This document shows, piece after piece, positions 51,803 through 61,220 of a stretch of DNA of 64,000 nt. Position 1 is the stretch's first letter; each line of letters starts with the position of its first letter. Source of the stretch: Spirulina sp. CCY15215 (GTDB taxonomy: Bacteria > Cyanobacteriota > Cyanobacteriia > Cyanobacteriales > Spirulinaceae); assembly GCF_016888125.1 (NCBI RefSeq), contig NZ_JACSWA010000469.1:1-64000 (forward strand), written 5' to 3'. Below the pieces are notes generated by a model that saw only the letters and a list, made by a program, of their open reading frames with translations, made no database searches and was not told where the DNA came from. A program made the translations under genes and the position numbers.

Positions 51803-53740
51803 ATGAATGATCCTCGTTTTTCCCTCAATTCGTCTCCTAAACATTTTAACAAGGGATTATTGGTGGGTTTGTTCATGAGAGAGCGTATTATTGAAGTCGG
51901 TTTAGCGATCGCCGCCGGAATTCCCGTTTTAATTTCCTTGGCTATTTTGGGTGTTTTTCTGTACGAAGCCACTTTTTTCTTCCAAGAAGTCTCCCCTTGG
52001 CAATTTTTGACCGATACCCAATGGACTCCCCTCTTTGCCAGTCAAAAGTTCGGCATTTTCGTTCTCACCAGTGCGACCTTTTCCATTGCCGCGATCGCAA
52101 CTTTTGTGGCTGTTCCCATCGGTTTGTTAGCTGCTATTTATCTGGCAGAATATGCCCCCCAACAAGTTCGGCGCATTCTCAAACCAGCCCTGGAAACCCT
52201 ATCGGGCATTCCCACCATTGTTTATGGCTATTTTGCTGTTTTACTCGTCACCCCCTTACTGCAGCAATTTATCCCCAATTTAGGAGGATTTAATGCCTTA
52301 AGTGCGGGATTAGTCACGGGAATTTTAATTACTCCCATTGTCTCTTCTATTAGCGAAGATGCGATCGAAAATGTGCCAATGGAATTGCGAGAAGGGGGGT
52401 ATTCCCTCGGCTTTACCAAACGGGAAAACATCCTGCGAGTGATTTTACCCATCGCTTTTCCAGGGATCGTCGCAGCTATTACCCTGGCAACTTCCCGTGC
52501 TTTGGGAGAAACCATGATCGCCTCCATTGCGGCGGGACAAAATCCCAATTTAACCTTAAATCCCCTCGTTCCCGTTGAAAGTATCACCGCATTTATCATT
52601 CAAGTGAGCTTAGGAGATGTTCCGGCCAATTCTTTCCTTTTCCATACCTTATTTACCGTCGGTTTTGTCCTGTTTCTCCTCACCTTTTCTTTGAACTGGT
52701 TGGGGCATTGGTTAGTACGCCGTCACGAACAGATGATGAAAGGGTTAAGCATTCCCTCTATCGAAGTTGAGAGTGATTCCTCCAGAGAATCAAGTCGCGC
52801 GATCGCCAGCTTAAATTTCCCCCTCGATACTCATTTATCCTTTGAAAAAGCCTTAACTCGTCGCCAACGTTACGATCGCCTGTTTCTTTCTCTGACTTTA
52901 TGCACGACTTTAGTGGGGGCGATCGTCTTAGTTATTTTACTCACCAGTGTACTACTGCAAGGTATTCCCGTACTCGATGGGAGCTTTTTGACCAGTTTTG
53001 CCTCTCGTAATGCCGAAGATGCGGGGATTTATGCAGCTTTAGTGGGAACATTATGGCTATTGGTGCTAACCGCCGCGATCGCCTTTCCCATTGGCGTTGG
53101 GGCGGCGATCTACCTCGAAGAGTATTTACCTCGCAATACCTTCAATCACATTTTAGAGATTCATTTAGCCAATCTTGCCGCCGTCCCCTCGATTATTTAC
53201 GGGTTGTTGGGTTTGGCCTTATTTGCTAGGGTATTGCAACCCATCACGGGAGGGCGCAGCTTGCTTTCGGCGGCTTTGGTTTTATCCTCCATTGTGTTAC
53301 CTCTGGTCATTATTACCACTCGAGGGGCATTGCGATCGGTTCCCCAAAGTCAACGTCAAGCGGCATTTGGCGTGGGAATGACCCAGTGGCAAGCGATTCA
53401 CAATGTAATTTTACCCTCAGCTTTCCCAAGGATTATAACAGGAATGTTATTAGCCCTATCCCGTGCTATTGGCGAAACAGCCCCTCTCATTGCCGTTGGT
53501 GCAGTGGCTTATATCTCCTTTGTGCCAGAATTTTCTCTAGGGGACTTGCAAAGTAATTTTACAACCTTAACCACCCAGATTTTTTACTGGATTGCCCGCC
53601 CGCAAAAAGAGTTTCACAATTTAGCGGCGGCAACAATTCTGGTTTTGGGCGCGATCGTTTTTACGATCAATATTTTTGCGGTTTTATTGCGCGATTTTTA
53701 TCGCAAAAAAAAAGGAGAATTAGCGAATAATAAACCCTGA
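51803..53740 (+). CDS. Fused phosphate ABC permease (PstC-PstA)
   Basis: 645 residues, about twice a normal permease. The first half matches PstC (RILKPALETLSGIPTIVYGYFAVLLVTP...EDAIENVPMELREGGYSLGFTKRENILRVILP...LATSRALGETMIASIAAG). The second half matches PstA (AVPSIIYGLLGLALFARVLQP...PQSQRQAAFGVGMTQWQAI...SRAIGETAPLIAVGA). Each half has about six membrane helices and an EAA-type loop. One polypeptide would thus form the whole channel of the high-affinity phosphate transporter. pstB follows 10 bp downstream; pstS is not in the neighbourhood. Confidence 0.92.
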   Translation: MNDPRFSLNSSPKHFNKGLLVGLFMRERIIEVGLAIAAGIPVLISLAILGVFLYEATFFFQEVSPWQFLTDTQWTPLFASQKFGIFVLTSATFSIAAIATFVAVPIGLLAAIYLAEYAPQQVRRILKPALETLSGIPTIVYGYFAVLLVTPLLQQFIPNLGGFNALSAGLVTGILITPIVSSISEDAIENVPMELREGGYSLGFTKRENILRVILPIAFPGIVAAITLATSRALGETMIASIAAGQNPNLTLNPLVPVESITAFIIQVSLGDVPANSFLFHTLFTVGFVLFLLTFSLNWLGHWLVRRHEQMMKGLSIPSIEVESDSSRESSRAIASLNFPLDTHLSFEKALTRRQRYDRLFLSLTLCTTLVGAIVLVILLTSVLLQGIPVLDGSFLTSFASRNAEDAGIYAALVGTLWLLVLTAAIAFPIGVGAAIYLEEYLPRNTFNHILEIHLANLAAVPSIIYGLLGLALFARVLQPITGGRSLLSAALVLSSIVLPLVIITTRGALRSVPQSQRQAAFGVGMTQWQAIHNVILPSAFPRIITGMLLALSRAIGETAPLIAVGAVAYISFVPEFSLGDLQSNFTTLTTQIFYWIARPQKEFHNLAAATILVLGAIVFTINIFAVLLRDFYRKKKGELANNKP

Positions 53741-53750
53741 AAAATTATCA

Positions 53751-54608
53751 ATGAATAACCAACAAGCAATAACAATGAATAATCCCGTATTCACATCAAA
53801 ATCTGAGCAAGAATCTTCTGAAATCTTGCCAGAAGTTATTTTACAAGCGGAAGATGTTTCTGTGTCCTATCACGGAATTCCCGCTTTGCAGAATATTAGT
53901 TTAGAGATATACAAAAATCAAATTACCAGTTTTATCGGTCCGTCAGGATGTGGAAAAAGCACATTTTTAAGATGTTTTAATCGTCTTAACGACCTCATCC
54001 CCGAAACCCGCATGACCGGGAAAATTCGCTTTTTTGGACAAAGTATTCGCCGGATGAATCCCGTAGAAATTCGCCGTCGCATCGGCATGGTTTTTCAACG
54101 CCCCAATCCTTTCCCTAAATCAATTTATGATAATATTGCCGTCGGTTTACGAGTGAATGGTTATCGCGGTAATCTTGACGATCGCGTAGAAACATCTCTG
54201 CGTCACGTTGGCTTATGGAATGAAGTCAAAAATAAACTCAAGAAAAACGCCTTGGATTTATCGGGAGGACAACAACAACGATTATGTATTGCCCGCACTA
54301 TTGCTTTAAATCCAGAAGTCATTTTAATGGATGAACCCACCGCAGCATTAGACCCAATTTCGGCGGGACGGATTAATGATCTATTAATGACAATGCGACA
54401 ATATTACACGATTATTCTGATTACTCATAATTTGAAACAAGCTGCATTAGTTACCGATCGCGTTGCCTTTTTTAATGTCGAAATTAACTCTCGGGGCGAT
54501 CGGGTAGGAAAATTAATTGAATATGCACCCACTCTCGATATTTTTGTCAATCCCACTCAACAAACAACTTGGGATTATGTCGTGCCTGGATCGCGTTATT
54601 CTTCTTAA
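53751..54608 (+). CDS. pstB: Phosphate ABC transporter ATPase PstB
   Basis: 285 residues. Walker A GPSGCGKSTFLRCFNRLNDL is the PstB hallmark (Asn-Arg-Leu-Asn-Asp after the P loop). The Q loop FQRPNPFPKSIYDNIAVGLR, the signature LSGGQQQRLCIART, Walker B VILMDEPTAALDP and the switch TH in LITHNLKQA complete the set. It powers uptake through the fused PstC-PstA permease encoded 10 bp upstream. The N terminus has about 30 extra residues before the core; a second ATG (53775) is possible. Confidence 0.95.
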   Translation: MNNQQAITMNNPVFTSKSEQESSEILPEVILQAEDVSVSYHGIPALQNISLEIYKNQITSFIGPSGCGKSTFLRCFNRLNDLIPETRMTGKIRFFGQSIRRMNPVEIRRRIGMVFQRPNPFPKSIYDNIAVGLRVNGYRGNLDDRVETSLRHVGLWNEVKNKLKKNALDLSGGQQQRLCIARTIALNPEVILMDEPTAALDPISAGRINDLLMTMRQYYTIILITHNLKQAALVTDRVAFFNVEINSRGDRVGKLIEYAPTLDIFVNPTQQTTWDYVVPGSRYSS

Positions 54609-54730
54609 TGAGCAAGGGGGAATTTTAATCGTTTTATTCTCTCTCGAGGCATACATTCATGGCTGTTGATCCCAGCAAACTGTAAGATTTATTTAAGAGT
54701 TATAGCCTATTCAAAGAGGAATCTTACAAT

Positions 54731-56929
54731 ATGACCGTTGCTACCGCAATTCCCGCATTTTGTCAAGGAATTCAGCATTTTAGCGAAACCTTACCCGAGT
54801 TTGAGAAGTACGGGAAAACTCCTGCTATTGGGGAGGGACAAACTGCAATTAGTTCCCCTAGCGATCCGGCTGCAGTTTATCAAACGATGCTGATGGCAGA
54901 TGCCCTTCGCTATTTAACCTTACAAGTCACTGCTTCAAAAGCCTCGGGACATCCTGGAGGGTTTGCCAGTATTGCCGATGCGATCGCCGCTTTAATTCTC
55001 TTGGGGTACAAAAATATTATTACCGAAGTCGGACATCACGCCCCTGGATTCTACAGCACGATGTTCCTCGATCGCTCTTTGGAGGAGATGGGCATTGAAA
55101 CCGTACAGCAAATGCGCGATCGCTATCGGGAAACCGATGGGCTTTTGGGTCACTTATCTGGGCAAATTCCAGGGCTTCTCAACCCCGCAGGACCTTTGGG
55201 ACAAGGACAGCATTTCGCGATGGCTGGTGCGAAGTTACATCCCGGAACATTATTTCCCGTTACAATTGGGGATGGAGGTTTAGGTGAGCCTTATGTCATG
55301 AGTAGTATGGCTCACTTTAACACTGCCTATCCTAAAGTCACGAACTTTCTGCCCATTCTAGTCTGGAATGGCTATTCCCAAGAACATCATAGCATGGTTT
55401 CCACTAAAACCAATGATGAAATGATCGAATATTGGGGAGGAAATGGCTTTAAAGAAATCTTCCTAGTGGATGCAAAGCATTACGATGATGCGAAACAAAC
55501 TGGAGATTATGTTGATAGTACGGCATTCTCTCTCAAAAAACGTTTGGAATTTATGGAAGCTATTTTAGATGCAACAGATCGGGCGGCAAAATGTGCCTTA
55601 AATGGAGAATTAACAGTTTTAATTGTCAAACAGTTGAAAGGGGCAGGAGTTCACAAACGCGGCGCAAAATCCCACAACCTTTATCCTGGAGATACTACGG
55701 AAAAAGATTATATCGTTGAGGCTTTGAAAGCGCGGGCATTAACACCGGAAGCATGGGAATTAGTGCGAACAAATTGTACGCGATCGCAGGGAGGTCCTGC
55801 GGCAAAAACCGTTGTTACGGAAACAGAATATCCTTTAACCGATCTGGGACAATTACCCTTAGAAGAATATGCCGTTGGTGGAGATAAAAAAGTTGCAACA
55901 ACGGCGATGGGTACTTTAATTGGTCACGTGGGACAAAACGATCCTAATTTTGTTTTGACCAATGCAGATGGGAATGCAGCTTCGGGAATTAATAACGTCA
56001 ATATTGCTTTAAAAATCGTTCATCCTACCGTTGATGAAGACTATTTTCAACAACCAGAGGGACAAGTTTACGAACCTTTAAGCGAAGATGCTTGTGCGGG
56101 TTTGGCAGCAGGTTTAGCATTATTTGGATCGCGGACTTTATGGTGTTCTTATGAATCTTTTGCCATCAATGGTTTACCCATTTGGCAAACTGTTACCCAA
56201 GCAATGGCAGAATTGCGCCATGTTACACCTTCTACCATTACTTTATTCACAGCAGGGGCATTAGAGCAAGGACGCAATGGTTGGACCCATCAACGTCCGG
56301 AAATTGAAAACTATTTTGCTGCTTTAATGCGGAATGGCAATATATTTCCTTTATTCCCTTGTGATGCTAATAGCATTCAAGCCTGTTATGAATGGGCTTT
56401 GGGTACTAAAAATAAGGGGATTACCATTACTGCTTCTAAGTCTCCTTTACCCATTCGCAGCACCTTTGAACAAACCCGAAAAGGGTTAAAAGAAGGTGGT
56501 TTTATCGTGCAGGAAATTGCAGGAGAAAAAACAGTTGTTTTTGCTGTTATTGGTGATATGACTTTAATTCCTGTTTTAGATGCAGCAGAAGAGTTGAAAA
56601 GTCAAGGAATTGGCTCAAAAGTTGTCAGTTTGATCAGTCCTCGCCGTTTATATCGTCCTTCAGATACAGCTTATGAAACTTGTTCCGAATCTGATGCGGG
56701 ATTCTTAGATGATACTGGGTTTGAAAACTTGTTGGGTGGTGATGTTTTATTAGGCATTACTGGCGGTTCTTCTGCGATGTTAGAACCGGTTATGTTGCGG
56801 AGTTCTTCCCCGCGAGATACGTTTGCTTGGAAGCGAGGAGAAACGGCTGCAAGTGCAGGGGCTGTTATGGCATTAAATGGTTTAACCGCAGATGCTTTTG
56901 TTAAGCGTGCTGTTGAATTATTAAGTTAG
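54731..56929 (+). CDS. Transketolase/phosphoketolase-like TPP enzyme
   Basis: 732 residues. TPP-dependent fold: ALRYLTLQVTASKASGHPGG, GHLSGQIPGLLNPAGPLGQG, the TPP-binding TIGDGGLGEPYVMSSMAHFNTAYP, then WNGYSQEHHSM and a pyrimidine domain with LTNADGNAASGINN. The pattern is phosphoketolase-like rather than a canonical transketolase. It resembles the Synechocystis sll0529 group, which I recall being proposed as a second phosphoketolase (XPK2); this is uncertain. It would split xylulose- or fructose-phosphate to acetyl phosphate, bypassing glycolytic steps. Complete, with its own terminator. Confidence 0.75.
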   Translation: MTVATAIPAFCQGIQHFSETLPEFEKYGKTPAIGEGQTAISSPSDPAAVYQTMLMADALRYLTLQVTASKASGHPGGFASIADAIAALILLGYKNIITEVGHHAPGFYSTMFLDRSLEEMGIETVQQMRDRYRETDGLLGHLSGQIPGLLNPAGPLGQGQHFAMAGAKLHPGTLFPVTIGDGGLGEPYVMSSMAHFNTAYPKVTNFLPILVWNGYSQEHHSMVSTKTNDEMIEYWGGNGFKEIFLVDAKHYDDAKQTGDYVDSTAFSLKKRLEFMEAILDATDRAAKCALNGELTVLIVKQLKGAGVHKRGAKSHNLYPGDTTEKDYIVEALKARALTPEAWELVRTNCTRSQGGPAAKTVVTETEYPLTDLGQLPLEEYAVGGDKKVATTAMGTLIGHVGQNDPNFVLTNADGNAASGINNVNIALKIVHPTVDEDYFQQPEGQVYEPLSEDACAGLAAGLALFGSRTLWCSYESFAINGLPIWQTVTQAMAELRHVTPSTITLFTAGALEQGRNGWTHQRPEIENYFAALMRNGNIFPLFPCDANSIQACYEWALGTKNKGITITASKSPLPIRSTFEQTRKGLKEGGFIVQEIAGEKTVVFAVIGDMTLIPVLDAAEELKSQGIGSKVVSLISPRRLYRPSDTAYETCSESDAGFLDDTGFENLLGGDVLLGITGGSSAMLEPVMLRSSSPRDTFAWKRGETAASAGAVMALNGLTADAFVKRAVELLS

Positions 56930-56935
56930 ACTTGT

Positions 56936-56960
56936 AGGGTGGGCATTGCCCACCTTTTTC
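56936..56960 (+). terminator. Terminator after the TPP-enzyme gene
   Basis: GGTGGGC-ATT-GCCCACC followed by TTTTT, a classic intrinsic terminator a few bases after the stop codon. Confidence 0.92.
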
Positions 56961-57049
56961 TCGTCTCGAAATCTTAATCAGGCGATCGCAATTGTGCCAA
57001 ATAGATTATAATATTATTAGCGGTAAAGTCGTGTCGAAGGGATAAGCTG

Positions 57050-57634
57050 ATGATTGTTGCCACTCAATCCAAATACTTCACCCCAGAAGAATATCTGGAA
57101 TTGGAAGAACAAGCAGAATTTAAAAATGAATATTTAGATGGAGAAATCGTTCCTATGGCAGGGGCTACTGCAAATCATAATAAAATTTCCCTGAATTTTT
57201 GTCGTTCATTTCCTTTGAGTATTGATGAAAAGGACTATGATATTTTTATGAGCGATATGCGCTTATGGATTCCAAGTTACCGCCGCTATACTTATCCTGA
57301 TGTTATGATGACAGATGGCGAACCGATTTTTACCGATGAAAAACAAACAGCAATTATTAATCCTTGTCTGATTGTCGAAATTTTGTCTCGTTCGACCAAA
57401 GATTATGATAAAACGGACAAGTTTAAAAAGTATCGTTCGATCGCCTCATTCCAAGAATATATTTTGATTTCCCAAACCAGTTATAATGTAGAACAATACA
57501 CAAAACAAAAAGATGGGCGCTGGTTATTAACAGAATATTTAGAAGAGGATTCTATATTAAAATTAGAAGCAGTAAATTTTGAAATTGCCTTAAAAGATTT
57601 ATACAAGCGTGTCAATTTTGATCTGGGGAGGTAG
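57050..57634 (+). CDS. Uma2-family nuclease-fold protein
   Basis: 194 residues with the Uma2/DUF820 pattern: FTPEEYLELEEQAEFKNEYLDGEIVPMAGATANHNKI, DMRLWIPSYRRYTYPDVMM, and LIVEILSRSTKDYDKTDKFKKYRSI (PD, E-x-L-S core of a PD-(D/E)xK-like site). These are among the most expanded gene families in cyanobacteria; a nuclease role is presumed but not shown. The final codons lie in the palindromic repeat array, which may have replaced the native C terminus. Confidence 0.88.
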   Translation: MIVATQSKYFTPEEYLELEEQAEFKNEYLDGEIVPMAGATANHNKISLNFCRSFPLSIDEKDYDIFMSDMRLWIPSYRRYTYPDVMMTDGEPIFTDEKQTAIINPCLIVEILSRSTKDYDKTDKFKKYRSIASFQEYILISQTSYNVEQYTKQKDGRWLLTEYLEEDSILKLEAVNFEIALKDLYKRVNFDLGR

Positions 57635-57775
57635 GGGTTTGGTCTCCAAACCCTCCCGAATCGTAATGCGATCGCGGTAATACCGTAGGGGTTTGGTCTC
57701 CAAACCCTCTGGGATCATAATGCGATCGCGGTTAATACCGTAGGGGTTTGGTCTCCAAACCCCCTCCAAACCCCC
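57631..57775. repeat. Palindromic repeat array, three units
   Basis: Units start at 57631, 57685 and 57740 (period 54-55 bp). Each has GTAGGGGTTTGG-TCT-CCAAACCC followed by a spacer with ATGCGATCGCGGT and AATACC. The same palindrome occurs inside the kinase gene at 3205-3242. A minus-strand frame of LETKPL repeats is an artefact. Confidence 0.9.
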
Positions 57776-57779
57776 AAAT

Positions 57780-59954
57780 TCAGGTAGATTCCACCAATAT
57801 TTCCTCAAAAGCAAAATCAGGGGCAGCAAGAACGAATAAAGTAGTGGGAAGTCCTGTAGCAAGGATTTGCTGCTTTTCATAATAGGTGACAAACATATCA
57901 TTATCCGGTTTCGCCATACCCAAAAAGACCAGATCGGCATTCTCAGAAGAACTGTGAAGAATTTCATTAAAAGAACGTCCTTCGGCAATTAAAACTTGAG
58001 GCAAAGCAGTAATGCGTAACTTAGCAATTAAAATCTCCAAATTGGTTTGGGCTGCTGCTGCGGCGCGGCTATCGGGAACAACTAATTTCAAATAAATCTG
58101 GGCTTTGCGCCAACTAATATTTTTACACAAAAGATAAGCCAATAAAAGCATTAAACTTCCATTTGCTTGTAACCCCCCCCACCAAATATCGATGCGCGAT
58201 CGCGCCCCAAAACCGCGATCGCCATCTTCTCGCAGAACAACAATACTGCGTTTGGCACCGTGAATATCGCGAATCATTTGACAGTAGCGATCGCGGATAG
58301 CTGCATTCTCGCTATCCCCCAAAATAATAGTATTGGGAACCACTGCCCCCAACCCATAAGTTTCCACTAATCGATAGGCACCCTCAAAAGTATTAGCCGC
58401 CGTCACAACCCTTACCAATGCTTGTACACCGCGACGTTCGAGATAATCGCTTAAAGTACGTTCTAACTCTGCCTGTTGCGCCAAATCTCGCGATCCGCTT
58501 GGTAAAACACTAGAAACCGTAATTAATCCTCGGTTATGGGTGAATCCTTCCGCCAGTTCAATTAAAGACCAACGCTTGCGAGGAATGCCCGAGAGAACAA
58601 GAACGTGAGGCCGCCAGTTTTTCGTATCTTCCGCGTGACGAATTTGCAAGATACCCACTCGCAGTAATTCCATCCATAACCCGCGTCGTACATCTCCCCA
58701 TGCTGTCACCAATTCTCGCTGCTGCAACCAGAAATAGATACCCAAGACGATCGCCGCAGCGACCACCGTTGCGATCGCATTAATGAGAAACATCACCGCC
58801 AAACATCCCGCCGCCCCGAGAAGGGAAAAACTCCAATGGACGCGGAAAGTAGGGCGAAAAGAGGGACTTTGCAACATTCCCTCGATACCTGCGGAGATAT
58901 TCAACACCAGGTAAGTCGTCAGGAAAAACATAGTTAATATTGGGGCAATTAAATTCAAATCCCCAATACAAACCGCCGCGATCGCCACGCCGAGGGTAAC
59001 GGCGGTACCAATGCGAGGTTCGTCTCCTTTACCGCTTCCCTGTCCTAAAATACTCATCCAAGAGGGTAAAACGCCATCTCTAGCTAAAGCCTGCAAGACC
59101 CGAGGCGCACCCAAAATACTCCCCAGGGCGCTACTCAAGGTTGCCCCCCAGACCCCCCAGAGGATCGTTGGACCCCACAAGGCCATCTGCTTCATAATCA
59201 GGGAATCTTCAATTAGCGTGGACGCATCGGCACGCATGGCGAGGATGATAGGTAAACCCATATAAATGAGATAACCGGTTCCCACGGCGGCTAAAGTGCC
59301 GATAGGGATAGATTTGGTGGGGTCTCGCAAGTCTCCAGACATGGATACCCCGGCCATAATTCCCGTGACGGCGGGGAAAAAGACGGCAAATACGACCCAA
59401 AAAGATTCTCCGTTACTATTCCATAATTCAATAACCGTGGGTTCTACGGGTTTGCCCAAAATTAGAGAAATAAGGGATAGGGCGATCGCCGCCATGATGA
59501 AATATTGGGCGCGAATGGCGATACTGGCGGAAGTTAAAGCAAGAACTGCAACCAGAATGGTAGTAATTAGGGCAACATAGGTTTGGTTGAGGGCGGGAAA
59601 AGTTTTGACAATACTTTCGGCAAACCCGATAGTATAGAGGGCTACAGATAAAGCCTGGGCGAAATAGAGGGGGATACCCACTGCGCCTCCGGTTTCAATT
59701 CCCAGCGATCGGCTGATCATGTAGTAGGCACCCCCAACTCGAATAACGCGATCGGTGGCGATCGCGCTAACGGAAAGAGAAGTTAAAAATGTAATTGAGG
59801 TAGAAAGAGTAACAATCGCAAGAGTTCCCAATAACCCCACATTGCCCACAACCCAGCCGAAGCGAAGGTACATGATCACCCCTAAAATTGTTAGAACTGA
59901 GGGAGTATAAACGCCTCCAAAAGTTCCTAAGCCTGTCTGTTTTGCTTCGGTCAT
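57780..59954 (-). CDS. SLC12-type cation/chloride or amino acid transporter
   Basis: 724 residues. An APC-fold membrane domain with 12 helices begins LGTFGGVYTPSVLTILGVIMYLRFGWVVGNVG, the hallmark of cation-chloride cotransporters, and contains AVFFPAVTGIMAGVSMSGDLRDPTKSIP and LGSILGAPRVLQALARDG. The C-terminal half is a soluble domain (VLVLSGIPRKRWSLIELAEGFTHNRGLI...) of the SLC12 C-terminal type. A role in ion or osmotic balance is likely; which ions cannot be told. Confidence 0.88.
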   Translation of the reverse strand: MTEAKQTGLGTFGGVYTPSVLTILGVIMYLRFGWVVGNVGLLGTLAIVTLSTSITFLTSLSVSAIATDRVIRVGGAYYMISRSLGIETGGAVGIPLYFAQALSVALYTIGFAESIVKTFPALNQTYVALITTILVAVLALTSASIAIRAQYFIMAAIALSLISLILGKPVEPTVIELWNSNGESFWVVFAVFFPAVTGIMAGVSMSGDLRDPTKSIPIGTLAAVGTGYLIYMGLPIILAMRADASTLIEDSLIMKQMALWGPTILWGVWGATLSSALGSILGAPRVLQALARDGVLPSWMSILGQGSGKGDEPRIGTAVTLGVAIAAVCIGDLNLIAPILTMFFLTTYLVLNISAGIEGMLQSPSFRPTFRVHWSFSLLGAAGCLAVMFLINAIATVVAAAIVLGIYFWLQQRELVTAWGDVRRGLWMELLRVGILQIRHAEDTKNWRPHVLVLSGIPRKRWSLIELAEGFTHNRGLITVSSVLPSGSRDLAQQAELERTLSDYLERRGVQALVRVVTAANTFEGAYRLVETYGLGAVVPNTIILGDSENAAIRDRYCQMIRDIHGAKRSIVVLREDGDRGFGARSRIDIWWGGLQANGSLMLLLAYLLCKNISWRKAQIYLKLVVPDSRAAAAAQTNLEILIAKLRITALPQVLIAEGRSFNEILHSSSENADLVFLGMAKPDNDMFVTYYEKQQILATGLPTTLFVLAAPDFAFEEILVEST

Positions 59955-60001
59955 TTCAATGATTAATTATTAATACAATTACCAATTATTTGTGACCTAT
60001 T

Positions 60002-60208
60002 TTAGTTTAATTTTAAAGCATTAACGGGAACTTCATCCCAAGATTTTACAATTCGCAGACGGGCGATCCAACCGTCTAATTTTTGTTGTTGAGAAAGATT
60101 GTTTTCAAAAGATTCGTGACAAGAGTTTGCTTGTTCTTCATCGCAAGAGGCAATACAAGCATGAATTATACCAGAAGGATCAATTTGTTCGTTTACCCAA
60201 ATGTTCAT
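60002..60208 (-). CDS. Small uncharacterised protein
   Basis: 68 residues: MNIWVNEQIDPSGIIHACIASCDEEQANSCHESF, then a helical tail with KLDGWIARLRIVKSWDEVPV. Three Cys are present within a short region, which could bind a metal or form disulfides. ATG start, no clear Shine-Dalgarno. No family recognised. Likely a real gene because of its codon pattern and placement 47 bp after the transporter gene start region. Confidence 0.55.
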   Translation of the reverse strand: MNIWVNEQIDPSGIIHACIASCDEEQANSCHESFENNLSQQQKLDGWIARLRIVKSWDEVPVNALKLN

Positions 60209-60262
60209 AATTAGTTTAATAATTTATTTTCTGTTGTCTTTTGCCTCTTGCCTGTTCCCTCT

Positions 60263-61180
60263 TCAAAGAATTTCTTGCAGAGCAGATTTAACTGTAGGAT
60301 ACTGATAATTAAAACCTAATGCTTCGACTGCTTTCGGTTGCACATTTTGACCTTCTAAAACAACGATCGCGCCATCTCCTAAAATAGCTTCGATCGCAAA
60401 ACTGGGGACGGGAAGCCAAGAAGGACGATGCAGGACTTCTCCTAAGACGTGACAAAACTCCTCCATACGCACGGGATTTGGTGCTGTAGCATTATAAACT
60501 CCTGCTATTTCAGGATGGGCGATCGCCTCTAAAATTAAATTTACTATATCTTCTTGATGAATCCAAGAAAACCATTGTTTCCCACTACCAATAGACCCCC
60601 CCATAAAGAGTTTAAAAGGGGTAATCATTTTGGCGATCGCGCCACCATTCCCTAAAACAATACCCAATCTCAAGATAACCAAACGAACATTATTTTCCTT
60701 TACTTTTTCAGCTTCAGCTTCCCATTTTTGGCAAACTTCCGCGAGAAAATCATCACCCGAGGGGCTATTTTCAGCAAAGATTTGCGTTTCGCTGGTGCCA
60801 TAATAACCAATAGCAGAAGCATTAATTAACACTTGAGGTTTAGGATCGGCTTTGGCGATCGCTTCCACTATTTTTTGCGTCCCAATTTGGCGACTCAAGA
60901 CAATTTCTTGTTTGCGATCGCTAGTCCAACGTCCTTCCGCAAGCGGTTCTCCTGCTAAATTTACCACCGCATCACAGCCTGCAATTTTCTCTTGCCAATC
61001 TCCCGATTTTTTGGGCGTATAAGAGACAATTTCTAAAGTTGGGAAAGCAGAATTGGGAAACATTTTCTGGGTGCGTTCTTTATTGCGGGTAAATATTAGA
61101 ATAGTTTCCTTTTTCTCGTTCAGTTTTGCCACCAAACGACTCCCAACAAATCCAGTTCCACCCGTAATTGCAATTTTCAT
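60263..61180 (-). CDS. TIGR01777-family NAD(P)-dependent epimerase-like protein
   Basis: 305 residues. Extended SDR fold: KIAITGGTGFVGSRLVAKL (nucleotide-binding), VVNLAGEPLAEGRWT and INASAIGYYG (Tyr of the active site region). The end carries the DUF1731 C-terminal domain (WLPVPSFAIEAILGDGAIVVLEGQNVQPKAVEALGFNY). YfcH-type proteins; the substrate is unknown. In plants, a relative acts in plastids and cell division, but I do not extend that to this protein. psb28 lies 40 bp upstream on the same strand. Confidence 0.9.
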   Translation of the reverse strand: MKIAITGGTGFVGSRLVAKLNEKKETILIFTRNKERTQKMFPNSAFPTLEIVSYTPKKSGDWQEKIAGCDAVVNLAGEPLAEGRWTSDRKQEIVLSRQIGTQKIVEAIAKADPKPQVLINASAIGYYGTSETQIFAENSPSGDDFLAEVCQKWEAEAEKVKENNVRLVILRLGIVLGNGGAIAKMITPFKLFMGGSIGSGKQWFSWIHQEDIVNLILEAIAHPEIAGVYNATAPNPVRMEEFCHVLGEVLHRPSWLPVPSFAIEAILGDGAIVVLEGQNVQPKAVEALGFNYQYPTVKSALQEIL

Positions 61181-61220
61181 AGTTAGTTATGAGTAATGGG
61201 TACAATTCATTATTTATTAT

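Noticed and set aside
57599-57988. 129-codon minus frame with LETKPL repeats
   Set aside because: It runs through the palindromic array and the antisense of the transporter gene.
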